64,000 nucleotides of DNA. Source: Perognathus longimembris pacificus. Its lineage: Eukaryota > Chordata > Mammalia > Rodentia > Heteromyidae. Shown piece after piece: positions 12,528 through 24,369 of this stretch. The stretch is taken from contig NC_063188.1 of the NCBI RefSeq assembly GCF_023159225.1, positions 37,190,021-37,254,020 of the forward strand, given 5' to 3'. Both the position numbers and the translations under genes were made by a program. Each line of letters begins with the position of its first letter. Position 1 is the first letter of the stretch. The notes beneath the pieces were generated by a model. That model did not search any database. It had not been told where the DNA came from and saw only the letters and a program-made list of their open reading frames with translations.

Positions 12528-12618
12528 TGAGAAATTGAACCCTACTGGAGCATAGAACCCAGGGTTTCACACTTGCTAGGTAAGCACTCTACCATTGGGC
12601 AACATACGCAGCCCCTAC
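12528..12618 (-). mobile_element. ID-like SINE
   Basis: Reverse copy: TTGAACCC, GCTAGGTAAGCACTCTACCA, CAGCCCC. Confidence 0.6.
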
Positions 12619-12811
12619 GGTGAGATATTTTAGCTTATGTGTTAATTTGCAAATTACAAACAATTACACATTTCCATCCACATTTCCATCCAGTGGATAT
12701 TCAAGTGGTGAAAGCTTTGCATGGATAGTGAGAAAGCAGAGCCAGGGAAAAAAGAGCTAGGACGCTCTCATGATAAATTATATATGAGAAATATGTAGGT
12801 CAAAATGATTG

Positions 12812-12918
12812 AGTTGAGAGCAGTGGTTCATGCCTATAGTCCCATCTACTTGGAAGGCGGATGTAGGAGAATCAATTGCTTGAGCACAGCGAGGAGCTTG
12901 AAATTAACCTGGGCAGCA
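12812..12918 (+). mobile_element. B1-like SINE monomer
   Basis: GCAGTGGTTCATGCCTATAG, TTGGAAGGCGGATGTAGGAG and a CCTGGGCAGCATAG end. Confidence 0.7.
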
Positions 12919-13286
12919 TAGAAAAATGGAAAAAGAAGGATAGAAAAAGATACTGGAGAAAAATAAGCAGGATTCAGTAACTAAAAACAAGAAGATAGTA
13001 ATAAAGAAAAAGAAGAAAAACATGAGAGCTAGAAGGGAAGGAAGAGGAAAACTTTGCTGAGGACACAGCACACAAAAGGCACTTAAATGTTTTCTCGCAA
13101 ACATTGATAGTAGGATAGGACCAGAAGATGCTTAAAACATTTCCAACACTGAGATTTTCTGCCATAAGCAGATGCTCAAATTTTGGGGGGATCTGCAAGC
13201 ATTGTTAGATATAAAAGAAAGACAAAAGGAGGGTTGTTATCCTCTCACTAGCAGATGCCTTGTGAGAAGGGTTAATGCTGAAACCC

Positions 13287-13488
13287 GGGATGGGAATATG
13301 GCCTAGTGGTAAAGTGCTCATCTCGTATACATGAAGCCTTCCTTGGGTGGGTTTGATTCCTCAGCACCATATGTAGAAAAAGCTGCAAGTGGCGCTGTAA
13401 CTCAAGTGGTAGAGTGCTAGCCTTGAGAAAAAAAAAAAGCTAGGAACAGTGCTCAGGCCCTGAGTTCAAGCCCCAGGCCTGGCAAAAT
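13287..13488 (+). mobile_element. A-type dimeric SINE
   Basis: Complete forward copy, moderately diverged, with AAAAAAAAAA at the central linker. Confidence 0.9.
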
Positions 13489-14107
13489 ACTGAGACCCAG
13501 TAGCCCATTGCTGACTGAAAGGAGATAGGAGAGCAACAAAGAAGCCCAAGCCAAAATTATGAGAAACCCTTACAAATCATTCCAAACTTACTATGTTAAT
13601 CTGCGTGTTCAGTGGGGAAGGTATTATCAGTTATTTTTTATACAATATGATGCTGAAACACAAATACTAAATGACCTACTCACATTCATAAAACAAATGA
13701 ATGATGTACTGAGGACAGCCCTGATGTTCTGATTGCTTCCAGCCCAGTGCTCTTGAGGTGAGGTATTGCTCTTGCACTGATTTTCTTCCCTTTAGCTAGC
13801 ACAGAGCCCATATACCTAGAGGTCATGCATGCACAAAGCCAAATAAGGAGTGCATGAGCAACTTGAACATTATTCCAGCTAGTTATTAATACTTTATAAC
13901 TTTCCTTGGAGCTGAGCATTTAGTTTCCATTTTCACTCTGTCCTTGCCCCATCTGTTGAGTATCCTGAGCTAGGAAAAGTAGCGTTGATAAGTCATTTAA
14001 TAGAAACTCATTTGGCATGCACCATTAATATGAAACATCAGTATGGTATGCAATTTTATACTTCCTTGTATTACTTTCCTAAAATGAGAGTTTGAGGGGT
14101 CTGCATG

Positions 14108-14206
14108 CCAGAACCTTGTGACCCACCCTTGTAATCTCAGCACTAAGGCAGAAGCGCCACAAGTTTGAAGTCAGTCTGCGTTTCATTGTTAAGACTTTGT
14201 CACAAA
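14108..14206 (+). mobile_element. B1-like SINE monomer
   Basis: CCTTGTAATCTCAGCACTAA and AAGTTTGAAGTCAGTC. Confidence 0.6.
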
Positions 14207-14365
14207 AATATACAAGCTGGGAATATTGGCTTACATTTATAATCCTAGAAGTCTGAGATTATTAAGTAGCAATTTTTTTAGAGCTTCTTTATTCTTCCAT
14301 AAGAAAGAACAGATCCTAGGAACTTTGCTTTTTTTGAAATCTTTATCTTCTTTACCACTTTTTGG

Positions 14366-14650
14366 AAATACTGGGGTTTTAACTCAGGGTCTCATGTTTA
14401 TAGGCAGAGACTACAATTTGAGCATTTTAGTTATTTTTCAGATAAGGTCTTGCTTTTGCCCAAGGCTGACCTTTTCCTATATACATGTCATACATAGCTG
14501 GGGTTAAATAAATGAACCAACATAACTGGCTACATGTGTTGCAATAAGGCCAACTAACTTTTTTCCTGGGTTGCCTTCAAACTATGATTTTCCCAATCTC
14601 CACTTCCTGAGTAGTTGGGATTGCAGGCATGAATCACCATGGCTGACATT
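14366..14650 (-). mobile_element. C-type (B1-like dimer) old SINE
   Basis: Reverse arms: ATAAGGTCTTGCTTTTGCCC and GAGTAGTTGGGATTGCAGGC. Confidence 0.6.
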
Positions 14651-15761
14651 GGACCAGTATTCTGGATGTTGCATCAATAAGACTCTTGCAGCAATTGACT
14701 ACCATATTAAATGGGGGTATGCTGGAATTTAGTAAAGTCAGCTAAATGTTAAAACCTATGTTAAAGTGTGACATCCTAATTAATAAATAAAATAATAAGC
14801 CAAAGGAATATATTGTAATCAGAAAGCTCACAAACCCAATTCCCACCTCTCTGATCCTGTGGAATCAATTGTGGAGATAACTTCAAAACATATTGGTGAA
14901 GGCACTAGTAGTTTTCCTGGGAAGGGAAAGTTGGTAAGTATAAAGAAAAAAGGTTTTATCTCCGCCTTAAGATTTCAATGTACCTTTGAGTGTCCTCTGC
15001 TTTTTAAAATCCTGAATATCATCTGTTATGAATATCACCAAGTATCTTTCATTTACTCTGAATGAAGCATTTAGTGAAAAAGCAACATAAAACTTTTGAA
15101 AAATCAAGTACACTCAAATTAGACACGTTTTGTTGGCGATAAATTAATTTTACTCGTATTAAACTTCTCTAGTATGTTGAATTTGTGAAAAACATCTTCT
15201 GTAGATGACTTGGAGTTGCTCTGGGGTATTGTCTATGATGTAATTGATTTTTTACATATAGCTTTATGTTATAGATTTAAAAAAGGTATTTCCCATTCTG
15301 TTTTATAGAACTCTAAAAAGAAAGAGTAAAGCAGCAACGGGAGAAAAAGAAAAATATTTAAATTGTGACGAAATCTTAACTCGGTAGGTATATATCCTGT
15401 GATTTACTACCATGCCTATGACCCAAATTTTGATCTCTTAAAAGTGAATATACAAAAATATTTCATATACATTTCAAATTAATTTTAAGGCTATGGATTT
15501 TTTGAAACAACCATTAAAAAGTGTTTGCTTCCAGAAGTTCTCCTTAGATTAGTGTTTAGTTTTACCTTCCTTTGAGTCTCTCTTTCATAAATATTACTCA
15601 ATTGACATCATCATTGTTGAACTCCTACAGTGTAGTGTGGAATTACCTCACAAAACATAGAGAAAGGTACTTATGCAGTAAATAATTTATCTTTCCATTT
15701 TGTTATATTCTAGATAGTCCGTGGGTAGACATGTTGTATAGGTAAGAAGAAAGGCACTGTA

Positions 15762-15832
15762 TAATTAATATAATATAATTAATATTAATAATACCAATAT
15801 AATATTATAATAATTAATATAATATAATTTAG
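15762..15832. repeat. AT-rich low-complexity tract
   Basis: Irregular repeats of TAATATAAT and TATTAAT units with almost no G or C, inside the RAB9B intron. Confidence 0.85.
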
Positions 15833-16519
15833 ATTTGATCATGATTTCTAGGTACATTGTTACCATTAACTGGAGTCAACTTAGGGTTCGTTATATCATG
15901 AAGAAACGATTCAAATACATCTATTACTTATGCGGGCATCCATGTCAATATAAGTAAGATGGAGAACCTACCTGAAAAATATTGACCTTTTTCTCTGGAA
16001 TATTGTAGGATTTAAGTGATTATGACCTAGACCTCTGTGCATGGAATAAAGTAATCAGCTTTGACTCCAAGAAGATAGGACTTTTGGGAGCAAACTTCAA
16101 AGCCCATATACAATTTGTTTTTGGTTCACAACTATCCCAGTTCTAATCTAATAAGGGCACACATTTGAGTGGCACTTTTGTTTTAGGCTCTCTTCACCAG
16201 AAAAGAGTAAAAATCGAACCAAATTACAGAACCATCTACAAGCTGCTTTATGCAAGGATGCAGCCTTTGTCTTGGCAGAGACCTCAGAGAAATCAGACTG
16301 ATTTTCCCCACTCACACAGAAAAGAAATGGATTTTCTTCTGTTGTTCTACATTCATTAATGAGCATAAACCAAGAGACATTAAATTGGAGGATCTCATAA
16401 TTGAGAGAAATTTTCTAAACAGTTCATTTTAGTTTCCAGCTTATTGATCTTCCTTCTCCTTTTTCATTTATTTTCAGGTTCTCTTGGTTACAAACTTCTC
16501 CCTGTCTGGTGCTGCAACA

Positions 16520-17125
16520 ATGAGTGGAAAATCCCTTCTCTTAAAGGTCATTCTCTTGGGTGATGGTGGAGTTGGGAAAAGTTCACTTATGAACCGTTAT
16601 GTAACCAATAAGTTTGATTCCCAGGCTTTTCACACTATAGGGGTAGAATTCTTGAATCGCGATCTGGAGGTAGATGGACGCTTTGTAACTCTCCAGATCT
16701 GGGACACTGCAGGACAGGAGCGTTTCAAGAGCCTTAGGACACCCTTCTACAGGGGGGCAGACTGCTGCCTCTTGACCTTCAGTGTGGATGACCGACAGAG
16801 CTTTGAGAACCTTGGTAACTGGCAAAAAGAATTCATCTACTATGCAGATGTGAAGGACCCTGAACACTTTCCCTTTGTAGTTTTGGGTAACAAGGTAGAC
16901 AAAGAGGATAGGCAAGTGACTACTGAGGAGGCACAAGCCTGGTGCATGGAAAATGGGGATTATCCTTATCTAGAAACAAGTGCCAAAGACGATACTAATG
17001 TGACCGTGGCCTTTGAAGAAGCTGTCAGGCAGGTGTTGGCTGTCGAGGAACAGCTGGAGCATTGCATGTTAGGTCACACCATTGACTTGAACAGTGGTTC
17101 CAAAGCAGGATCTTCATGCTGTTAA
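16520..17125 (+). CDS. RAB9B: Ras-related protein Rab-9B, complete coding exon
   Basis: Small GTPase of the Rab9 subfamily, 201 residues, the usual family length. Rab9 proteins cycle on late endosomes and support transport, for example of mannose-6-phosphate receptors, back to the trans-Golgi network. Visible motifs: P-loop GDGGVGKS (14-21), switch I threonine in TIGVEF (39-44), WDTAGQE (61-67), guanine-specificity NKVD (124-127), ETSAK (152-156), and a C-terminal Cys-Cys (200-201) for double geranylgeranylation. The frame is open upstream to 16484, but that codon is TTG. The ATG at 16520 has A at -3 and gives the standard MSGKS N-terminus. The whole coding sequence sits in one exon whose 3' splice site (TTTTCAG) ends at 16477. 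All catalytic residues are present, and having an intron and 5' UTR exon argues against a processed copy. RAB9A is the alternative, but the sequence and the PLP1 neighbour fit RAB9B. Confidence 0.97.
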   Translation: MSGKSLLLKVILLGDGGVGKSSLMNRYVTNKFDSQAFHTIGVEFLNRDLEVDGRFVTLQIWDTAGQERFKSLRTPFYRGADCCLLTFSVDDRQSFENLGNWQKEFIYYADVKDPEHFPFVVLGNKVDKEDRQVTTEEAQAWCMENGDYPYLETSAKDDTNVTVAFEEAVRQVLAVEEQLEHCMLGHTIDLNSGSKAGSSCC

Positions 17126-17903
17126 AAGTTAGGGAGCCTTTAAAACAAAAGTCTTAAATTGGTCCATCAATAGTGTCAAAATTGCTGTGTCCTTCCAAAA
17201 GTGTGTGCATGCGTGCGCACATGCATGCACACACACATAAAGAGGGTAAGAATAGGGTTCTATTGTGAAATGGAGCCTTTTGAATTGACATTGTAGAGTG
17301 ATTTAAAAACAAAAAGCTTTATTGAGCCAAGTGTATTTTGTGTGATTTCTGCTATTTTTCCCTTCTTGTGTGCCTCAGGATATTTCAGAAAGTGTTAGTC
17401 CTGAGATATTTAAATATTTTTTTTAAATCACAGTTTAAACCTAGAACCCAGCCGCATGAAGGAGTTAAAGAGCTACAGCTGTCCCTTAAAGTGTTATACT
17501 TATCAACTAGCAAATGCCACCATCAGACTCTTGCCAAGCAGTGTCTGCCAAAGGAAAAAGAACTCTGAGTGTTACAATAAAAACAACCATGATTCCTAAG
17601 CTTGAATTGTAAAGAGACTGTGAATGATTAGGAATGCAAAAGTAAAACAATATACAGTGACTGAGGAATAACTCCCATCTGAGCTTTTCCAAAAAATACC
17701 CTCTTTCTAAGAGTCACTCTAATGACACTGGAAATTGACTGTAATCCTTGAAGCTGAAGTAACACAACACTAGTGAATGGACTCTGCTTAAATATGCCAA
17801 CCACCCCTGCAAATAAATGGTTGGCATGCTTTTCCTTTATGAGTCTACTGTTGTTGCATAGAGGAGATGTTGCTTTTCTGACAACCTCTTATCAATTTAG
17901 CAA

Positions 17904-17910
17904 TGCTGCT
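17904..17910 (+). promoter_or_regulatory. miR-15/16 seed-match heptamer in RAB9B 3' UTR
   Basis: TGCTGCT is complementary to the miR-15/16 seed. RAB9B has been discussed as a miR-15/16 target in human, from memory. A 7-mer occurs by chance often enough that function here is only a suggestion. Confidence 0.35.
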
Positions 17911-18670
17911 TAGTATATATGGCTTTGGGTGCAGTGCTCTCTGCTCATAATTTAGATGATCCTTTGAATCACTATGCTGACTCATGAGGAAGGCTTCTGA
18001 AAAGACTGGGGGTAGTGGGTTTCTCTTCTAAGCTTCCTTGACTTAAATATTTATTGTATAAGAAGGAACTCATTTCTTGTGTGTTGTACTGTATGTTCAG
18101 CTGGCCAAACTAGGACAGTGAAGAGTGAATTTTCATAATTAGAGTTGTTCAAGAGTGAAACAGACTGCCTTAATAGTGAGCTCCTTCCAGTGAAAATATT
18201 CACTAGCTGACCATCTGTTAAAACACTATAAAAGAATTTCCATACTGGCTACGTGTTTAATGTAAAGTCCTTTCTGGCTCTAAGTTCTATGAATTTTGGA
18301 ATGATGTCAGTGCCATAGTATAGTTAGATTTGTCTAAATATTAACAGCTAAGACTATAGGGAAGGACTTTGAGTATTCTCCAACCATTGTGTGATAACCC
18401 TTTAACTGCCACTTGGTAGCTCTTCCTTTTGCTTTGGCACTGTGGTTTAAGCTCTGGTAGAAATATCCTAAAGATACCATCTTCCAAACAAAAATGGCTT
18501 GACAAGTTTTGCTTACCATGACTGCCAATTACATGCTGGATGATGAGTATGCAGTCTGGTTATTGTTGGTAGATCTTTTTGTCCTCCATAGTCCTTTCAA
18601 ACATATGCGATAAACATTGTTACCCATCATAGTGAGGGACAGTTAGAAATGTCCCCCAAAAATACCTAGG

Positions 18671-18882
18671 CCGGGCTGGGGAGATAGCCTAGTGGCAAGA
18701 GTGCCTGCCTCGGATACACGAGGCCCTAGGTTCGATTCCCCAGCACCACATATACAGAAAACGGCCAGAAGTGGCGCTGTGGCTCAAGTGGCAGAGTGCT
18801 AGCCTTGAGCGGGAAGAAGCCAGGGACAGTGCTCAGGCCCTGAGTCCAAGGCCCAGGACTGGCCAAAAAAAAAAAAAAAAAT
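18671..18882 (+). mobile_element. A-type dimeric SINE inside RAB9B 3' UTR
   Basis: Little-diverged forward copy: GGCTGGGGAGATAGCCTAGT, GGTTCGATTCC, GAAGTGGCGCTGTGGCTCAA and a long poly-A. TACCTAGGCC occurs on both sides, a likely target duplication. Sense to the UTR. Confidence 0.93.
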
Positions 18883-20000
18883 ACCTAGGCCAGGGAGGGG
18901 GTGGGAGCTTTCACATAAATACAGCCTAGAACTCTCCATTGTAGCCACATATGGAATCAGCCTTACACATGGGACCTATGTGTTTTAAGAGCTCTGGGAC
19001 TTTAGGGTCACATAGACAAGAGGAGGACGGTATTTCAACCCAGTCACACTCAACATTTGCAGTTTAGATACAGTCCTGATCCCATTGTCCAATTAATTTC
19101 GCTGCCAGAAATCAAAGCCAGAACTGGGTCCCTCACAGCTCTTAAATAATGGTTCCTATCCTGCCTATGCCTATAGCCAGCCACACTGGTTTCCAAGTTC
19201 TACAATCATTTTTGCTACAATGTTACGGTGAAAATCTGTATGTCCAAACTATTAAATGCAATTATTTTTACATGCATGAGACCTGGGGCCTTCTCTTTCT
19301 ACTTGCACTCTGCTTATAATAGTTCTATTTGTAGATCTTGGGCCTTCATAAAGACCTCCATCAACTCACAAAATTAGTTGTCTCTTTTGAGTGGCATGTG
19401 GTCATTTGAGTAACAAATCAATCCATAGCCTCCTATCCATCTAAGACAAGCGCTCATTCTACCATCAGCTTAACTGAAGCCCCTTTCTTCTTAGCCATAC
19501 CAATTTTTTTCTGTAAAATTACTACACAAGATTTTGATGAAAGCACTTAACATTAAGAGGCAAAACAGTAACGTTTTGGTGAGTAACATTCAGTGGATGA
19601 GATTAAAAGCACCAAAGGTTGAAATCTCTGAGTACCAGGAACTGCGCATATCATTCGACAGTGTATCCTAGAATGTGCAGTGCAATTTTTTCAATACTTG
19701 TTTTAGATGAACACTAGATTTTTGGAATACTGTATTTCTAATTAGAAGTATTCTGGTTTTCAAGGTCCATTTCAATGTAGAAAATATTTATTTGGTTTAA
19801 CCTTCAGGGGGCATCAGATTCCATATGTCTTCAGTGGATTGATGAATTTCAGGTTTATTTGTGCCTGCCTCAGCCATCTCTACTTTATCCTGAGCTATTC
19901 CACAATCCTCTTGTTGCAGGTGCTGCTAATAAAAATCTCAAAAATTGTGTATTGGATATTTCCTTTTTCAATGGTAAAAAAAATCATCTGTGTTGAAGTG

Positions 20001-20006
20001 AATAAA
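20001..20006 (+). terminator. Polyadenylation signal AATAAA, probable RAB9B distal site
   Basis: Canonical hexamer followed within 30 bp by CA and then a GT-rich and T-rich downstream element. It is the strongest combination of 3'-end signals I see after the RAB9B stop codon. Confidence 0.6.
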
Positions 20007-20373
20007 AAGTACATTTTGAATAACCAGCATACATTGTTTGTGGTTTTTTTTTTCTGTTCCTTTCTTATTTTGAGCAGTTGGTAGGTATGACACTGAGTAC
20101 TTATGAGTAAAGCCATTTTTTCAGATTGTATTCAATTTGATTTCTGGATCTTTTCTTCACATGCTGTTCCCAGAGCCCTGCCTAAGGATCAGGATACTGG
20201 TTGAGCAGGGAGATCTCTTTTATCTTATATCACTTTCTAATACAGGAAGCGTATTTATGATTAGAAATTGGATCTTGACTTTCCACTTTTTTGCGATACT
20301 TAGAGGTAAACTCAGGGCCTAGTGTTTGCTAAGAAAGTGATCTACTACTTGAGACACCCCCAGCCATTTTTAC

Positions 20374-20580
20374 TTTTTTTTTTTTTTTGGCCAGTCCTGG
20401 CCTTGGACTCAGGGCCTGAGCACTGTCCCTGGCTTCTTCCCGTTCAAGGCCAGCACTCTGCCACATGAGCCACAGCGCACCCTCTGGCCGTTTTCCATAT
20501 ATGTGGTGCTGGGGAATCGAACCGAGAGCTTCATGTGTAGGAGGCAAGCGCTCTTGCCACTAGGCCATATTCCCAGCCCC
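20374..20580 (-). mobile_element. A-type dimeric SINE
   Basis: Complete reverse copy with poly-T; CCCCAGCCATTTTTACTTT recurs on the far side as a target duplication. Confidence 0.92.
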
Positions 20581-20596
20581 ATTTTTACTTTTTGTA

Positions 20597-20665
20597 GTTT
20601 ATTTTTGAGATAAGGTCTTGCAACTTTTGCCCAGGCTGGCCTCGGATAATGATCCTCCTACATCT
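20597..20665 (-). mobile_element. B1-like relic
   Basis: GAGATAAGGTCTTGCAACTT and GCCCAGGCTGGCCTCGGAT. Confidence 0.6.
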
Positions 20666-21146
20666 TCCTCCCAAATTCACTTTATTTTTAAGATTTAAGA
20701 TGAATATTAAACTATCATAAAACATAAGCAGAACTGACCAGAACTTAGAAAAATATGAAAATATAAGTGGAACTAATCAGAAAACAAAGGATAGTTATGA
20801 TAAAATTTCTAATCCTCTGCCTCTCACGTACTGGCTATTAAAAGATATATCAATATCAAATGATTTGAACATGTATAATAGGAATCTTCAGTCATGTAAT
20901 CAAGTGTCTCCACATTTCATCACCTTTATTTCACCTGTTACAGATTAAGCCTTTGGGCCTTCTACTTTTGCCTGTTAGAACTTTGAGCAGCTGAAATGGA
21001 GGAAACTAGAGGAAGATGTTTTTCCACCAAATTGTCACAGCATCCTTCAATTAAAGCACTCCAAATCTTTTAGATTAGGCTACAATGAAGAGACTTTTTG
21101 ACTATGAAGGTCATAAATGTGCAGGCTTCTTAAAAAGGCTTTGCCC
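20666..21146. other. Intergenic stretch
   Basis: AT-rich; nothing recognised. Confidence 0.5.
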
Positions 21147-21240
21147 AGTCTGGAGTTGTAGCTCAGTGATGAGTACTTGTATAATTTTCATGAGGCCATT
21201 GGTTCAATCCCCACTACTGCTATAAAAGTTTTTAAAAATA
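21147..21240 (+). mobile_element. ID-like SINE
   Basis: GAGTTGTAGCTCAGTGATGA and GGTTCAATCCCCACTACTG. Confidence 0.7.
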
Positions 21241-21248
21241 ATTTTCTT

Positions 21249-21446
21249 GGGCTGGGAATATGGCCTATTGGCAAGAGTGCTTGCCTCATATACATGAAGC
21301 CCTGGGTTTGATTCCTTGGCACCACATATATAAAAAACAGCCAGAAGTGGCGCTGTGGCTCAAGTGCAGAGTGCTAGCCTTGAGCAAAAAGAAGGCAGGG
21401 ACAGTGCTCAGGCCCTGAGTCCAAGGCCCAGGACTAGCAAAATAAT
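21249..21446 (+). mobile_element. A-type dimeric SINE
   Basis: Complete forward copy, directly after the ID-like element. Confidence 0.92.
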
Positions 21447-21639
21447 AATAATAACAATAATTTTCTCACAAACTGAACTTTTAGATTTCACTTTTAATAT
21501 CTAATAGCTTTGAGTTACTACAGAAGAAACAGAAAATGCTGAAACCCTTGTGTGACTACTTAATGATAATTTTTTTTAATGAAAGAATTTTCTCAACCCA
21601 GAGCTTTTATTTTAATATCAGAAAACTAGATTCCTGACT

Positions 21640-22072
21640 AGGCACTGAAGCTCACATCTGTGACCCCAGCTATTTGAGTATCAGATATAAGGAGGATCAT
21701 GAGAAATACAGCTTTGTAAAAAGTTAGCAAGACAGCCATCTCAAACAACAAACCTGGTTTGATGGTGTATGTCATCTCAGCTACAGGGAGGAACAGGTAG
21801 GATGATTGTGGTTGGAGGCCAGGCCTAGGCAAAAAATCTGTGTGACCTGATCCCAAAAGTAACTAAATCAAAAAAGGGGGGAACTGGAGGCCATGCATTA
21901 AGACTGCAATACTGCTGAGAAAAACACAGAGACACAGGGAGGGAAAGTGGGAGAGGGAGAGGTATTGGGAGAGGAAAACAGAGGGAAAAGAGGAAAGAGA
22001 AAGAAGAAAGAAAAGAAAGAAAAAAGAAGGAAGAAAGCAAGCAAGGAAGAAAAAGAAGAAAGAAAGAAAATC
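21640..22072 (+). mobile_element. C-type (B1-like dimer) SINE with GA-rich tail
   Basis: Two forward B1-like arms (GGCACTGAAGCTCACATCTG; GGTTTGATGGTGTATGTCAT) to about 21852, then a polypurine GGGA/GAAA tract at about 21925-22072, probably an expanded tail. Confidence 0.6.
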
Positions 22073-22499
22073 TAACTTTCTGTCTTTGGTGTTTTTTTTG
22101 CATATGGGAAATCTCTTTCTTTTGATGTCTTAAGAAATAGTATAGTGTCAAAATTTTAGAAATACTTTGGCTATGGTCCTTCCAGAAAATGAAGGATGTG
22201 TGACACATAGTTTCTAGTTAATCCTATAATTGAGTGTTTAAAGCAAAATGGAGAATTGAGGCATCAGGTACTCCGTTTGTATAATTTCAGGACTGGAGTT
22301 AGGGTGGTCACTCTGGTTTCATTTTAATTTTAATTACCCAAAGTAATCCTTGCAGCAATTGCTTTTAACCTCAGTGATCCAAATAATCATTGCTCTGCCT
22401 TCTTTTCTGGCTATTGAGCAAGATGATTGGTTAAGGTAGACACTTGATTTTAGAAAAGCTAAATTGTGATACATTTAGTCTCAATGCTATCACAACATA

Positions 22500-22810
22500 A
22501 CATAAAGTGGTGGTTTTCAAATAACAGAATCTTATTTTTCATAATTCAGAAGGCTGGTTCATAACCAAGTTCACAGTGACGGTGCTGGCAGACTCAATGT
22601 TTGGCAAGAGATTCAATGTTTGGAACCATCTTGCTGTGTAAAGGGGAAAGAAGGTCTCTCTGGGGCCTCCTTTATGAAAACACTAATGCTTTTCATGACA
22701 AATCACCACTCTCCCAAAGGGCCACCCCCTGATAGGATCTTAAGCTTGGGAATTAAGATTTCAACAGCAATTGGTGAGGGAGGGGGCACAAGCATTCAGA
22801 TCATAGCATG
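22500..22810 (+). repeat. Ancient interspersed repeat, family unassigned
   Basis: Related in layout to 26750-27050: a CAGAAGGCTGG segment, then ACTAATGC...CATGACAAATCACC and a GGCACAAGCATTCAGATCAT end. Confidence 0.45.
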
Positions 22811-22828
22811 CATCTTTTGATGGAATGT

Positions 22829-22847
22829 TAATATATATATATATATG
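22829..22847. repeat. (TA)n microsatellite
   Basis: Uninterrupted TA run of about nine units. Confidence 0.9.
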
Positions 22848-23024
22848 CACGTTTTAGAAGAGGCATCAATGTTTCCCCCTTCCCAGCCAGTCTTTCCAAT
22901 TTCATCCTTTCTCCACACCAATAGATTCTCCCAATTTAGTCATTTCTCTTTAAGAGAAAGGTGAAATGATATCTACAAAATAAAAGAAATATTATTATTG
23001 TTATTAATTTCCTTTTTTTTTCTT

Positions 23025-23258
23025 TTTTCTGGTCCTGGGGCTTGACCTCTGGCCCTAGGCACTTACTTGCTGTTTCTAAGTTCCTTTTGCTCAAGGATAG
23101 CACTCTATTATTTGAGCCACAGCACCACTTTGGGGTGATTAATTGGAGGTAAGTGTCTCATGGACTTCCCTGCCCAGGGTGACTTTGAACTGTGATCCTT
23201 AGATCTCAGCCTCCTGAGTAGCTAGGATTACAGGCATGAGCCACTGGCTCTCAACTAG
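23025..23258 (-). mobile_element. B-type dimeric SINE
   Basis: Reverse copy ending GTAGCTAGGATTACAGGCAT. Confidence 0.9.
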
Positions 23259-23586
23259 AAAGATTATTCTAGATCCTCTTTATGGATATGTTTGCAGAAC
23301 CCGATGATGATCTGCCTCTTTTTTTTTCTTTTTGCTGCTGCTGCTGCCTGTTGTGGTGCTATTTGCATAAGATTCTTTTTTTCTAACAAGGTGAGGGATT
23401 ATGGAGTAATTTTTTTAATGAGAATAAGCATCTCTCCAGCTTCAAGTGTGAGGCTGTCACCTTCAGTCATATAGGAGTTTCTGTAGTGATCTGTCTTCAC
23501 ATATCTCTGACTTCTCCTAGGAAACAGAATTTTAAGTCAGCCATGTATAATTTTAGGTCAACCATAAATGCCCCTTTAAACAGTGG

Positions 23587-23589
<3 letters not shown>

Positions 23590-23629
<40 letters not shown>

Positions 23630-23664
23630 ATGCATGTGTGCGTGCGCGCATGCACGTGTGTGGG
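23590..23664. repeat. (TG)n microsatellite with TGCG/TGCA variants
   Basis: TG run of about 19 units followed by alternating purine-pyrimidine CATGCATGTGTGCGTGCGCG. Confidence 0.95.
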
Positions 23665-23920
23665 CATGTGTATTTTAAGGTATATAATTTTAAGGTAATC
23701 TGTCAATTGCTTTCATGCTCTATGAACTATGGGTAATGAGGCTCTAGCACTCCTGCACTTTAACTAGACCTGCCAAGCTGCTGCTTCTACTGAATTAATG
23801 GGAAAGAGGAATTGGAAAATGCTGCCTTGGTGAAAGAAATCGCTCTTAGTTCAACATCAGCTGTATTGATTAGAGCAAAAATAAAATCATGCCTTCCTGT
23901 GGTGCATTCATGATGAAGCA

Positions 23921-23970
23921 ACACACACACACATGCGCGCCCACATGCACACACGCATACACACACACCT
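23921..23970. repeat. (CA)n microsatellite with CG variants
   Basis: Interrupted CA/CG alternation; about 260 bp from the TG array in opposite strand sense. Confidence 0.9.
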
Positions 23971-24369
23971 CCCTAGAAAATTGTCCCAAATTACACGCAC
24001 ACTAACAGAGTAAGATACCTATTTTCACAAACACCCACACATATGAAATATGTTCCTCTTTATCCACATTTGTGCAATGGGATGAATGATAAACCTCATG
24101 TTTTCATCTGCATGTACTTAATTATTTTCAAGTAATAGTTGTGCATATATGTACTGAGTACTTTTCTTTTCAGTAAATGGACTGTTCCTCTTTTCAGCCC
24201 ATTCTGGATGGGAGATGTTCATTTTTTGCATCTTTTTCATTTCTAGGAACCCATATTTATATTAAGGGTATTGACTTTTGAGCTTCTGTATAGTATTGAC
24301 CTTGTGCAATCATTACCCATATCTCTTGCCTCTTACTTTCCTTCATAGTATATAAAAAATAAACTAACC
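23971..24369. other. Intergenic stretch
   Basis: Nothing recognised. Confidence 0.5.

Larger units (their letters stand above)
9151..16477 (+). other. RAB9B: RAB9B intron (exon 1 to coding exon)
   Basis: Intron of 7,327 bp bounded by GTAAGG at 9151 and TTTTCAG ending at 16477. It holds ID, B1-like and dimeric SINEs, listed separately. In 9431-10749 and 14651-16477 I see no gene or clear repeat beyond AT-rich simple sequence at about 15762-15832. An additional small untranslated exon is possible but not recognisable by eye. Confidence 0.6.
17126..20030 (+). other. RAB9B: RAB9B 3' UTR with distal poly(A) site
   Basis: Untranslated tail following the stop codon. The best 3' end is a canonical AATAAA at 20001-20006, candidate cleavage CA dinucleotides near 20024-20032, and a GT- then T-rich downstream element at 20035-20056. 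That makes a UTR of about 2.9 kb. Earlier AATAAA hexamers at 17576 and 17812 could give shorter forms. A TGCTGCT heptamer at 17904-17910 matches the miR-15/16 seed. A dimeric SINE lies inside at 18671-18882. The extent is inferred from signals, not from transcripts. Confidence 0.6.

Noticed and set aside
16583..16936. 117-codon open frame antisense to RAB9B
   Set aside because: Shadow of the conserved RAB9B coding sequence.
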